Positions 38,437 to 51,007 of a stretch of DNA of 64,000 nt are shown here, in pieces. Origin of the DNA: Apis mellifera. Lineage: Eukaryota; Arthropoda; Insecta; Hymenoptera; Apidae. Position 1 is the first letter of the stretch. Every line of letters begins with the position of its first letter. The DNA lies in NCBI RefSeq assembly GCF_003254395.2, contig NC_037653.1:2790001-2854000 (forward strand), written 5' to 3'. The notes beneath the pieces were generated by a model. It made no database searches, was not told the origin of the DNA, and worked only from the letters and a program-made list of their open reading frames with translations. The position numbers were made by a program, and so were the translations under genes.

Positions 38437-40876
38437 TCAATTTTGATTACCGATTATCTTTTCTTCTTCAATCCAGAAAGGTTTTCTGTGACTTTTCCAT
38501 TGACAAAGATCCAATGTTGCGTTTTGATCATATTCACCACATCGTAATAACAAATCGATATATTTCTCGATTTTTTCTTGCCCTATAACATACATATATT
38601 TGTTTTACCCATAAATAAGTATTTTACAGATTTTTATTTTCTATCTATATTTAGGAATAAATAGATAAGAGACAACTTATATTTCAATACTTTGTAATTA
38701 AGTACTCAATATCGTGATACGATTTGTGTAGATAAATATTTATAAAATGTTAAAATATGTAAAATAAAAGGAAAATAATAATTGTATTTCTATATAATTA
38801 ATAATATTGTGTATAATTTTCAATATGTGAAAACATAAGGAATTTCATTCAATTCATACTTGTTGTTTTTTCATCAAATAAACATAACATTATATATGAG
38901 TTTATACGCTAGATATAAAAATAATCTTTTAAAATATTACCTTTAGAAATTCCTGCTATGCACCTTGCGCGATCAGCTTCGTGGAACAGGCCTAATCTAC
39001 TGTACAAGCTAAAAGCAGTTTCTAAATGACCAGTAGATAGATGTAACTTTCTCTATAGGAAAAAGTTAACAATGAAATTTTTTTCATTTCAATATATTCC
39101 ATGGAATATATTAGTTAATTTTATTATTTGATAAATTCAAATACCATAAATAATTATTATAATCTTGAATTAAAATATGTATCCTTTTTGTAAGAATCAT
39201 TGTAACAATATTTATAAGCAGAGCAATAGAAAATTTTTTTTTTTCCAATTTATTTTTACCTGATTTAAAAAGTGTTCACCAGTGTAATAATGTGCATCGG
39301 CGAGTTTTTCAATAAGACCAAAATCCTCAGCGCTTTCTCGCCATTTTTGCAAATGTTTTTCTGTATAATTATCGTCATTTAATTGCTGCATATGTTTAAG
39401 ATAAGTATCAATCATATTTTTAAACATACAAAGAAAGGAAAAGAGGATTTGATTACCTTGTACGTAAAAGCTAATTGCATATGCGCATTGCAAACACCTT
39501 CAGCATCTGAAATTCTTCTTGCAAGGGCTAATAATTTTGAAAAATTATGCAACGCGTTTTTCATGTCATCAACAGCGGCATAACATTTGCCAAGCTCGTA
39601 AAGAACTTCATTCATATATTCAGTGTCTTGAGCTGTTTTTTTTTATTTTTGTTTTAATGATATTTTTGTTTGTTTAATCATACGGAATCGACGAGAGTTA
39701 ATAAAATTTACCATCTATAGCTCTTTCCTCAGCTTTTATGCAAAACGATAAAGCTCGTTCAGGATTTTCGGGACGTATCTTGCGGACTAAAATCAATAGA
39801 GCTTTATACAGAAGTATGTTACATTCTATGAAGATGGAACTTTGCTTTATTTGCAGTTTATATGACGCATTCCAATATTTATCTTTTGAATCTTTTCGCG
39901 CCTTTTCTAAGTAAGTTATAGCTTCTTTTGGTTTTTCTACTAATTATACAAAAATCGAAAATATTTTTAAAAAGTTTATAATATTTTCAGGAAGTATTTT
40001 TGGAAATATGAGAAGATCTATTACTAACATTCATAAAAGAGAAATCGACCATATAAATAACGTATCAATGTGATTGTTTCATTATCATCATTGACTATCC
40101 ATTCTGCAGCTGAAAGAGCAGCTTGATATAGTTGTTCTGTCACCCACCACCATTCCCATGTTTTTGTTTGAAAAAATAGGGCCATATCTAAAAGTGATAT
40201 TGCTCGTCCAATGTAATCATCTGTAATATTTATTTAAAACTGTATTATCAATATTTATTTAAAATTGTATGCAAATATTTTATTTAAGAAAATTATTTTA
40301 AATGAATCGATTTATTTTTATTTATTATATTTTTTCATACCTTCCCTTCTACATTTTTCAGTTTGGATTAATCCGTCTTTCAAGAAAAGTACAAAATCTT
40401 TTTGATCCTTCAAATATGGTTTTTTCCACGATATCAATATCGTCTTTTCCACAATTTTTTCATCAAGATCTAAAATTTCTTTCATATAATTATATGCTAT
40501 ATGATACCCTTCTTCTTCAAGTTCGCAAAGAATTGCCTCGTGAAACGGAGTATAAAATCTATTTGTAATTAATTGCAGTTAAGATCTTTATAAATATCTT
40601 TTATGTTATTTTCATTTTTATATTTTTCTCTTTAATCTATATATAATATAACAATAGTAAAAATAATAAAAACCTTCTTAATTCTCTAGGACTTATATTC
40701 GGTAATGCAGCTTTTAAATCATCCATAATCTTATATATTTCTTTTCCGTGAGCTTGAGGCAAAGTTTTTAATTTTGGATTTGTAATATAACTTTCCGAAG
40801 TATTTGACCATTCTTTATAATCCTTCCTTAAAAATTCCGTGATATCGTATTTATTTTCTTCGTTATCTTCCGTCAT
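38437..40876 (-). CDS. TTC29: TPR protein resembling TTC29 (axoneme-associated)
   Basis: TTC29 is a tetratricopeptide protein needed for sperm flagellum and cilium function in mammals. Minus-strand exons: 40876-40674, 40558-40341, 40220-40029, 39939-39712, 39632-39457, 39385-39260, 39052-38941 and 38582-38437. They give 466 residues, close to human TTC29 (475). TPR-like helical pairs are clear from about residue 140 on, for example MNEVLYELGKCYAAVDDMKN, ALHNFSKLLALARR, LIEKLADAHYYTGEHFLNQ and HLETAFSLYSRLGLFHEADR. The N-terminal part has FHEAILCELEEEGYH and a Trp-rich EWWWVTEQLYQAA stretch. The ending (a GQEKIEKYIDLLLRCGEYD-like stretch) is consistent with the family as I recall it. Family membership as a TPR protein is firm; the TTC29 name is my best match. 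Confidence 0.72.
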
Positions 40877-41274
40877 TGTTTAAAATTATTTCTTCTAACC
40901 TCTTAAGAAAATATATGTAAAATATAAATAATCAGAATGGAATAAAAGGAATAAAAAGAGTTTAGGAATATAGTAATAACTATGCGATCAGGTTTCGCAA
41001 TGCAATAGCTGCATAATTTATTGCATAAGATAAATATTAACATAAGTAGTAAATATGCCTATACACATTACACGGCCGATAAAAATATACACACATTTAA
41101 ATACAACCATATTTTACGAAATGGCATTTCACGCATGTGCAAAAAGTATAGCGTTAATGAAAACCATATACACGCATAATAAAATATATTATGATATGTT
41201 TAATTCACCGCATGAAAAGCCCACCAATCGTGTTTTTTATTTATAATAATAATTCATATATTATCTTTGTACTT
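40877..41274. other. Short gap between TTC29-like gene and the P450
   Basis: About 400 bases holding the TTC29-like promoter and the 3' UTR of the P450, both on minus. No TATA or other promoter motif is obvious; the DNA is moderately AT-rich. Confidence 0.5.
41236..41241 (-). terminator. Poly(A) signal of the CYP4G gene
   Basis: AATAAA on minus, about 35 bases after the CYP4G stop codon. It would give a very short 3' UTR; later sites cannot be excluded. Confidence 0.45.
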
Positions 41275-44200
41275 TTATGCAGTACTAGCTACTTGTTTCC
41301 TAGGTTCGAGCCTGATCTTGAATCCGTCAGCTCTTTTCAAAATAATGTCGGCTTGTAGTCTGAACTCGGATTCCTTGACGTCGGATCTTACGCGGAAGTT
41401 TCTTAAAATTGTTGACAAAACAATCTTGAGTTTAAGCATCGCATATTTTCGGCCTACACATGATCGTGGTCCAGCCGAGAATGGCACAAATGCGTAATAG
41501 TGACGATTCGCGGTTTTTTCTGGTAAGAAATTGTCAGGATCGAAGACATCTGGGTTAGGATAAATATGTGGCTGTCGGTGCAGTTTAAAAGTACCAATAA
41601 CAACCGTACAACCTGCTGGGATGGTATAATCTCCACTTGCTAAAATTACCGTGAATTTAATATTAATATTGGTAAAAAAAATAATGTGTATGAATCAGTG
41701 AAAAATGTAAAAAATCGTATCTCAGAATACTAACCTAATTTCAAATCTGTCTTGATTTCACGAGCGATAAGGGGTACAGGTGGATACATTCGAAGTGTTT
41801 CCAAAAGACAACGTTCAAGATATTTCATTTCTAAAGTATCTTGGAAAGTGGCTGGCCTATCACTGTCGCCAAAGATTTCATCGAGTTCCTGAATTACTTT
41901 TTCCTGAATATCAGGATGGCAACCCATCACTGCAAGGAAGAAACTAGATCCGGAAGCAGTGGTATCGTGTCCCTTTAAAACGTAATATTCCATTTATTTT
42001 TATATAAGAATTTATATTATATAATTATATCGAATATCAATTTTTTTTTTAAATCTTACCTCAAACATAATTGTATCTACTTGTTCCTTGACTTCTTTAT
42101 CGGTAAGGAGAACACCATTTTGACCGGCTTCGATTAAAAGATCAAGAAAAGCTTGTCTTTTTTTTTCACCGACATCATCATCAATGTCCAAATCATCTTT
42201 AAGACCAACCGATTGTCCGAATGAAACACCCTCTACTACAATATTATTGGTCTAACATTTACAAAAAGATGGTATCAATATACATTATTTTAGAATAAAA
42301 ATTAAATATTGTATATATATATATATGAAAATTTATTTGATTCTTACTTTTGATTCAGTTTTCTGTGCGCTGTTATCAATGATGTTACGTTTTCCGCTTT
42401 TGTATTCTTCCTTTTTAAGCTGAATAACTTTTTTGGTTAATCCATGAATAATTTCAAGTAACTTGATTTGATTTTTGCCATATTTTGTCAGATTGAACAA
42501 CCAGTCAGGTCTAAGCCATATTTTCGTGTGACGGAGGTGCAAAATGTCGCACATCCTACAAGCAATTTAACTTTGCTTGAATTATACGTATGTACATAAC
42601 GTTTACATTACAGAAATGCATCCGATTTCCAGTGCTTATGCAATAGTGGTTATAACTCGTGCACATTGGAATATCAGCAAACTTTCTCCGAGGAAGAAAA
42701 CGTTTGCGTAAGAGGGTCGGAAAAACGAATACGTACTTCATTACAGCCATGGCATATTCGAATGCATTATGGTCCCGAGTGGGCTTGGAGACACCCATAG
42801 CGGTTTCCAGAAGGATGTCAACAGTCAGTTCAGACATATAATTATGACAATCGAATTCCTTGCCATTTTCTTTGCGCATCTTCTCGACGACACTTCTCGC
42901 ATTCGCATTGAACAGATCGATAAAGCTTTTCAATACGTTCAAATGGAAAGTTGGTGCGATTAGTTTGCGGTGATTACGCCATTTTTGACCTGTATTTATG
43001 ATCAACTTTTAAGTAAAATATTAATTATATTATAATTAGAAATCTTTGAAAATTCATAGAATAGAATATACCAATTCAATTCATTGAAAATTTAAAAAAG
43101 TATTTAGGAAATAAATTAGAATTTCATTATTTTAGAAAATTCCTTTTTTAAAAAACTAATAATTTGATGTTATATATTAACAAAAGATTAATACCTTTTT
43201 GAGGTATGAAAATTAAGATATAAAACTTTTATCATGTATTTTCTTTTCTCATATATTACATCATTATTATTATATCATACTGTCAGTCATAAAAGTTTCT
43301 TGAACACAAACATCTTGAATGAGTTGTGTTATTAATAAAAATTTTGTTTTTGATTAAACTTTATGAATATATAGAACATGTTTTATATATGAAACAATTT
43401 TTCTTAATTAAATCACTGTTTTTTTTCTTTTTATATTTTTAAACATAACTTTTTGATGCATTGATTTTAATGCAAGAATAAAATATTCAGATTCTAATTT
43501 ATTTCATCTTTTCAGGGAAAATCGTCTCAATGAGAAAAAAGAATGTATTCCATATATAAAGATTATTGGGCTTTGTTAAAAAAAAAATGAGAATTTTCAA
43601 GTTAGAAGAATCTCTAAATATTTAAAACACGGTGTACACGAGAATTTTGTGATCGACTGTACATGGAATCTAATTCAATAGATAAAAAGAAAAAAAAATG
43701 AAAAGCTGAGAAGGAAGCAGTAAAGGATACGAAGAAAGTATTACGTCGATGCAATATACTACCGCATAATATGCACGTGCCGACTGTGCGAGTTTATTTC
43801 ACGCGAGGCTGTTACGTGGGCTTGTCGAGCCCTGTTATGCAGTCGATTAAACGACCTAAAGACTTTTGTTAAAAGAGAGAAAAAAAAGGTCATCTAGACA
43901 GCGAGAAAGTTACGATAAATGCACTCAATTGTGAAACTACATCTTGTTTCTTTCACCCGATTATTCTCACTCTCACTGAAGAACCTTTTCTTTCTCAAAA
44001 CTGTTTATCCTGCTCCACACTGTTTCTCACTTTTATCTTATGAATTAATTTATCATAAAATTATATTTTTCTCAAGTGTGAAATTATTTTATCTTCATTG
44101 TGAAATTAATTTTTGCAAATTCAATTAATATCTATTGTTACAAAGAGATATTGTCCTTTATTATTATTTTTCATCTGTGTGGATATAATATCTATTGAAA

Positions 44201-45189
44201 ATTTATTGTTTACAAAGGAAATCTTATTGTCATTATTATTATATTATTGTTTATTACAATCAAACGATCATACTGTATGGAAAAAAAATTTTTTTTTCTA
44301 GTTCAAAACTTACCAGTGGAAATAAGAAGACCATCGCCAAGCCATGGCTTGAAGAATCTATATTCAGTGGATTTATCAATGTATACGTTACTTGAAAGGA
44401 TTATTTCAACATCACGAGGATCTATCAGACAGATCACTAATTTGGGACCGACCCATATTTTAACAACATCCTTAAAATTTTCTGCTTTCTTTAGCACTTG
44501 ACTGAACATGGCTGCAATAAAAAAGATAAGGAACATAATTTTATTCAATTTTCTTCTTCTTCTTCTTTATGTATACAATACATGACATAAGAATCATTTG
44601 AGTTTATTAACTCAAGTTATGTAAGATGAAATTTTAATTACTATTATAAATGATGTATGTTCAAACTTGGGAAAATTTTATTTGAATAGTGTGTTATTCA
44701 ATAATATATGAAATAATAGCAATTTTAAATAATAATTTATTTTATTATTTCCTCCTTTTGCAAAGTAAATAAAAATATCTTAAAATATTGAGAAAACTTA
44801 TTATGAAGTTTAACATACAACTTGGAATAATATATTAATTAATGAAATAATATTTTAAATTCAAGTATGTTTAAATCTGATATATATTATTAATATCTAT
44901 ATTTGATTTTATTTAATATTATGTTTGATTTTATACCGTTAATATTAACTGTCTACTTGCCATCAGGACTTCCAAATAAATCCAGAGCATTTCCAATCAA
45001 CGGCAAGGCAGGCGGGCCAGGTATTTTTTCCGCAAGTTCGAGCAAATGACGCCTGGAGATCCGGAAGTAAATAAAATAGAGAATGAGAGCAGGAATGAGA
45101 AGTGATAAGAAGACAGAGCTTGCGGAAAATCCGGTGGCTGAGGCGGCCGCCATTGACCCGGCTACTATTTCCGGTCCCGCCGTGGACAT
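41275..45189 (-). CDS. CYP4G11: Cytochrome P450 CYP4G, CYP4G11-like
   Basis: CYP4G enzymes are ER-bound oxidative decarbonylases that turn long-chain aldehydes into cuticular hydrocarbons in oenocytes. Minus-strand coding exons: 45189-44961, 44511-44314, 42989-42737, 42555-42348, 42251-42060, 41972-41735 and 41639-41275, giving 560 residues. The N-terminus has a membrane anchor (about residues 20-42) and the PGPPALPLIGNA hinge. The heme motif is PFSAGPRSCVGR with Cys500, the K-helix is ETLR, and the I-helix is EGHDTT with Glu360, the residue that can link covalently to heme in CYP4 enzymes. The CYP4G-specific acidic insertion is present around residues 285-325 (FGQSVGLKDDLDIDDDVGEK). Intron 1 uses a GC donor, and only this choice keeps the frame (reading SPDAMFSQVL across the join). 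No broken residues are seen. Confidence 0.96.
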
Positions 45190-45388
45190 TGTTCGATCAA
45201 TAAAAATCTAAAAATAAGTAAAATGATTATATCTTCATTGATTAAATCTTGGCGAGGTTGAGAAAAATCACTTGTTGTCATAATTGAGCAACGATGCTTT
45301 TCATAATATTTTCAAAGATATGGATAAATGTTGATTGAACGAGTAATTTGAATCTTGAATCCGTATGAGGAAATAATTCGCCACCCAC

Positions 45389-45432
45389 CTAAATGACACT
45401 TATGATTCTTGTCGATGAACCATCACCGAACT
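45389..45432 (-). other. Non-coding leader exon of CYP4G
   Basis: Predicted from a TATA box 31 bases upstream, an initiator-like CCAGTT, and a donor (CATTTAG then GTGGGT) at 45388. The matching acceptor TTTTTAG is at 45208, 18 bases before the ATG. The leader would be about 44 bases plus 18 bases in the coding exon. Confidence 0.55.
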
Positions 45433-45455
45433 GGTTTTCCAACTTCGTGCGATCT

Positions 45456-45463
45456 CTTTTATA
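45456..45463 (-). promoter_or_regulatory. TATA box of CYP4G
   Basis: TATAAAAG on minus, in GC-richer context, 31 bases before an initiator-like CCAGTT whose A is at 45432. Spacing and order are those of a focused, highly expressed or tissue-specific promoter, as expected for an oenocyte P450. Confidence 0.6.
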
Positions 45464-48243
45464 ACCGGGCCTTTCTACGGTCACCCCCTACTCAGGCAGA
45501 TATTCGCGATGTTAATTAATAGCTGTGCGAATGCTTTTATTGGAATTGATAATTACTTTTGCTATGCTTTTATATGTATTATTTTGTTTGTATATTCGAT
45601 TATTATTTTATTATTTTAGAATTTTCAGCATATTTTTTGCACAATTTTAAAATGTACAATATTAATACTCATTGTATCAATGATCATTTGTTTGAAAAGT
45701 ATACAAGACAATTTCTATTTCTTAATGAATAGAAATAACTGTAATATTTGATCATGTATATGTATTTTGTATATAATTTGTATATAATTCTTCATTTTAT
45801 TGATATTTACATTACATTTCTCATCATTTTTTTTTTTTACCATATGAAATATTAGAATCATTTCCTTTTTTAAATTTTTAATACAATTCTTTTTATTCAA
45901 TTCAATAGTCAATGTCATTTGATATATGATATTTTTAGATAGTAATATTTTATATGTTTGTGTATTTATTTAAAGTTATTAAGAAACAGCGAGAATAATC
46001 ATATTTATTGATGCATAGAAAAGAAAATTGAAGAAAAATTTCTTGTAATTCATTGTAATGGTATGGGTAATATTATAATATTGATCTTTATTAGAAAAAG
46101 TAAATGATAATAATTAATAAAGCAAAGAATATTTTATTATTTGATAAATTTAATAGATTATTTAATAAAAAAAAAAGAAATTCATAATCATGAAGAAGTG
46201 ATTCATACGAGAAATGATTTTTTTTTTAAATTTTGCATATCGATAATTATTTCCATTGTTAGGCATTATTTCGAATTGAATAAAAAGAAATTACGTCGTC
46301 ATCGAAGACGTAAAGAACATTTCCGCCTTGACCTACTCCCCTATCACTTGTCAGCGGTTTTGTCATTTACAAACAATGCTTTCTTTTTTTTTCGTTTGCT
46401 TGCGCAGAAATTATTTGCTTATAATTGCCAGAATATCGTATCATTGCCACATTCAAAAAAAAATTTATAATATATTCATTAAATCAATTAAATATCATTG
46501 AAATATAGAAGTTTTGTTTGAATAATTTTTCCAAGATTCTCTTAAATAAACTTGTAAACAAATTTTTATCTTCCATTTAAACAATTATTTGTATTTACAT
46601 CAATTTTCATTTATACAATTGATTACAAAACAATACAAATTGTAAATATTTATTAAAAGTAGATTTGTTTTCCTTCTTTTTTTCAATGATATTTTATCTT
46701 TCATTAAAAATATATCAAAATTTAGCCAAATTTTTTTTCTAATTAACTCTACACGCAAAAGACGTCCAATCTAATTTATTGGGGTATGAATATATTCTTT
46801 TCTTTTTATCGTTTAAATTGTTTAAATTGTTTAAATTGTTTAAAAATTATATAATCGTAATTCTATTGCAATTTATGTAATATTATTTCAAATTGAATTC
46901 CCGAGACTGATGTAAAATGCCTTTTAATAGTATAAATCATATTTTCGTATATCTAATGAGAAAATTTCATTTGTGCTTACAATCACCGGATATCCAGGTT
47001 ACTGCTCGATGACCTGACATTTTAGCTAATACGTAATAAAATATTTTCTTACGATTACAATTACGCAGGTACATTTCATTATTAAAATTAATTATATAAC
47101 GTTTAACGAACGAGATAAATTATTATATTATGGAAGATCAAGGATAGATAAGTATATGCAAAGATAGATGTATTTTTTTTTAATTATAAGAAATGTAAAT
47201 GTGTTGGAAAATAATTGATATTATGTTACATTATTTATTTCAAATTGTACAATTAAAATTATCATAAGGAGTAGAAGAAATAAATCCCCCATCATTTTAT
47301 AAAAGAATTATTAAATCCTTTATTCAGAATTATCATACAAAGAAAATAAAAAATTTTAGAATTGTATTTAGATATCATGTAAGTATATGTATATTTAATT
47401 CAAGTATCAAAGTTCATAAAATTAAATTTGAAGTAAAAAAATCTTTTTCTCGTTGAATTCTAACATAAATATATTTTCATATATTCAGTTAGTTATATAT
47501 ATTTTAATATTATTTATTTATTTAACATTAATATTATTCTCATAGATGAATGCATAGAGGGATCATGTGATTAAAATTAAATTACTTTTTTCTAAATATT
47601 AGCTTTATATATTTTTGAATGTAATACATTATTTTCTGTAAAAAAGAAAAAAGTATTATTAAATCATTTATTATAACAAAAGATCATTAATTTAATAAAT
47701 ATTTAATTATACAAATATCTCTTAAATTAATAATATAAGTATAATATAAATTAATAATATAAATATAAAATTTTTTCTAAAATTAGAAAAAAAAATATAG
47801 AAAAAACAAAGAGTAAAAGAAGGAATACATAGTACATAAATTAAATTATAATTTGAGAATTGTTTAAATGGAAATATATAAAGAGGAAATAAAAAAATAA
47901 TAAAAAAAAGTATATACGTGCATTTTGTACAATAAATTAACTTTGTTATCTATCCTACATATTATTTTTCTATATTTCTTTTAATACATCCAAAATTTAT
48001 GACTTAAAAAAATTTAAGTTTTTAAAAAAATAAATATAGAATAGGTATATCAAATTCTATAATTAATAATTAAATAAAATGTTTAAAAAATGTTATTCTG
48101 AACATGGGACGTCTAAAAAGATAAATATTAAAAAAATAAGTATAGAAGTATTAAATTTACATATAAATTTACATATTAAATTTCAAAAAAATTTTGTGTG
48201 AAATTATAAAATCAATATTTTATTAAAGGATTTCGCAAATTTG

Positions 48244-48432
48244 TCGATTTTGTATTAAGAGAACATGATACGATAGAAGGTAGATCGAGAAATTTTTCCA
48301 AGAAATGAACGTCAAATTCTGAGAATTTCTATTCTTGGAAATGACGTCAAATATTTGGAAATTTCCAAATGCTCGAACAATAGAACGAAACTTTTGATTA
48401 AAAATTCGATTTTCTATTAGGAGGACGTGATT
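48244..48432. repeat. Compact cluster of palindromes and direct repeats
   Basis: A 9-base inverted pair, TTCCAAGAA (48296-48304) and TTCTTGGAA (48332-48340), is followed by a perfect CRE-like TGACGTCA (48342-48349). A perfect 18-base palindrome, ATTTGGAAATTTCCAAAT, lies at 48353-48370. Outer copies CGATTTTGTATTAAGAGAAC and CGATTTTCTATTAGGAGGAC are diverged direct repeats. Together this looks like a decayed small repeat element. Confidence 0.5.
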
Positions 48433-49228
48433 TAAAAGTTTTCTCACATATATCATATACTTATCATTCTCATACGTTTCCATTACCATTCTCACTTTTT
48501 TATCATTTCTTTCACTGTTGCCATTTTAAACACTTTTTTTCACAATTTATATATAAATTTTTATTTCTTGCACGTTTCTGTTCTCATAGTTTGTTTTTTA
48601 TCATTCTTTTTCATTTTTTAAGAATTCACGAATACATCGAGCATTATATTTTTATTATTTGTCTCGATTGTTTTTAATGATTGATTGGATAATATAATAT
48701 TATCAGATATCCGAATAGTATAATCTAATGTCACGCTTGTTTTTGGAAATATGTTTTTTGGAAATGTGTTATTTATTTTTTTATATATAGAAACATAAAA
48801 GAACATTGCTTTTTAAATAGAAGTAATACACTTTTTAATACTCTTCTTGATATATCTTGGCATTCTTTATAAAAAAGAATCAAGTCATAATCCTAATATT
48901 TTGTATTTTTTTTATATTTATTTTTGCACATTTTTATTTTTTTGAAATGTCATATTTTCAAAAATTGAAGAAAGAAGAAAAGATATAAAATTATATAAAC
49001 TTTTTGCAATATATAAGAATATATAGATATATATATAAGAATATATAATAATAGATGTATATATAAAATATATATATAAGGAAAGATATATATATTTTTG
49101 ACATCTAAAAATTGATAAAATAGATACATATAAAGAATAGACTGAATGGACTTTGATAAAGTATATAAATTTTGCAAGTTAAATGTAGAGAAAAGAAGAA
49201 AATAGTAAAAAGACAAAAATAAAGTGAA

Positions 49229-49665
49229 AATTAGTGCCATTTCTAGAGTGTCTTAGATGAAATAAATACAGGAAAGAAAATAAAAGGAAAAGAATAAAAA
49301 TAGGATAAGAATTAATTATTATCACCATTGTTTGAGTGTCGAAAATGTCTCTTCAAAGATAAAATAGTGTAAAAAACAATTTATAATCACAATGATAATC
49401 AGCGCCATCTCTTGAATGCTAAAAATATTTCTTTAAAAGTAAATTAAGAATTAAAGATTAGCGTCATCTTTTGAGTGTATTTAGAAAGATGTTTTTTTGT
49501 ACTCAAGAGATGGCACTGATTTTCAATTTTTTACATTATTTCTGAAGAAATATTTTTGGTATTCAAGAGATAGCATTAATTCTTATTCTATCTATTCTTT
49601 TTCTATTATTTGTTTTTCTTGTTTTGTTTTATCTACGATATTCTAAGAGATGGTACTAATTGCAC
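49229..49665. repeat. Foldback cluster of a GCCATCTCTTGAGT motif
   Basis: Seven diverged copies of a unit like AATCAGCGCCATCTCTTGAG occur here. Four are on plus (about 49231-49250, 49321-49341, 49397-49420, 49457-49480) and three on minus (49500-49521, 49561-49582, 49640-49662). The outer copies mirror each other around 49450, so the strand could fold into a hairpin with arms of about 200 bases. Sequence between copies also matches in part (GGATAAGAATTA and similar). It may be a foldback transposon relic or a hairpin RNA source. Confidence 0.6.
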
Positions 49666-51007
49666 AATTTTTATCTTATTTTTGTCTTTCTTTCATTATT
49701 TGCTTTTTTTGTTTATATTTATTCTTGATATGAACATAGACGGGATATAAAATGTTAATTGAACATGTTTTATCATTCTTTTAAAAAGTGTAATATATTC
49801 TAATCTTTAATTTTAAAAAAAATATAAATATTACATTTTTAACTTTATAATGTATTTTTAAAAAGATGCAAAATACGTATATGATATATAATTTAAAATA
49901 TTGTTCGGCGATAATGCTGAATATTAATAGTTTAAATAAATAAATTTGGAAAGTAATATAGTTTATAAATAAAAAAAAATATATTAGAAATTTTTATTTA
50001 TATTATTTATATTAAATATAATAAAGATATATTATATGAGATATATAGTATTTTTCATGATGTCAATATATATATATATATATTTTATATATTTTATATA
50101 GTATTAATTTAATAAAATAAATATAAAGAAATAATAAAGATCGTTAAAATATACTTTCATTTATTTATTTTGTTAATGGTAGTTGAAATATTTAAAACAA
50201 AAAATTTAATCACATATATGATTATTATCTACAATTCTGTGACTTACATCAGATGGCAGCACCTTGTTAAAAACAGTAATTGTTTTTACGATAGTAGTTA
50301 AATTCACGATTAAAAATCTTTTTAAGATCTCAATATTAGTGACGAATGTAATATAGTGATTCTTGAAGAGAATTTTGTTGCTTTATGTGCTAATTGTGTT
50401 AAAAAACTTAAAAAAATTTAAAAAATTCAATGACAATATAATAAGTTTGAAAAGTTTCAAATTCAGTTTTTTAAAAATACATTTTAAAAGATTTTCATTA
50501 AATAAAGTTCATTTTAAAAATACATTTCCATCAGACGATTTATTATAACAGTGATAAATTGTTTTAACGGAAATTAGAATTAAAAATGTTGATAAGAATT
50601 TGTGAGGTTATGTTTTTGTTGAATCGTAAATTCATCAATTTCTCGTAAAAAATACATGGAAAAAATAGTACGATTTTCGCGCATGTCATTTAAATAACGC
50701 GGGATTAATATCTGAAAACAATTTTTGATATTTGTTCTTTTTATCCCGTTTAATTGGCGGAAAATTGTAAGTATATTGATTAATTATTTTTACGCTTTAA
50801 TTTATATATTGGAAAGATTCGTTATATAACAATTGAAGTTTTTAATCGAATAATGATGAAGAATGATACGTTCAAAAAACATTAATTTCATATTATCTTT
50901 ATTATTAGATATAACAAATATTTACGAAGTATATTTAAAAATTCGAATAAGAACTTGAATTATGAAATGTATTGATCAAAGTGTCAATGTACATTATATC
51001 AAATCTT

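Larger units (their letters stand above)
45464..51007. other. AT-rich intergenic region upstream of CYP4G
   Basis: About 5.5 kb without a recognised gene. The part next to CYP4G should contain its enhancers; a less AT-rich patch at 46290-46370 includes the inverted pair TTACGTC and GACGTAA. Two structured repeat clusters lie at 48240-48440 and 49229-49665. DNA near 50235 (CAGATGGCAGCACC) looks like a promoter motif but no gene follows. ORFs here are low-complexity. Confidence 0.55.

Noticed and set aside
46141..46470. 109-codon ORF in the CYP4G upstream gap
   Set aside because: Composition changes from Ile/Lys to Phe runs, with no motif, splice context or poly(A) hexamer. Looks like chance in AT-rich DNA.
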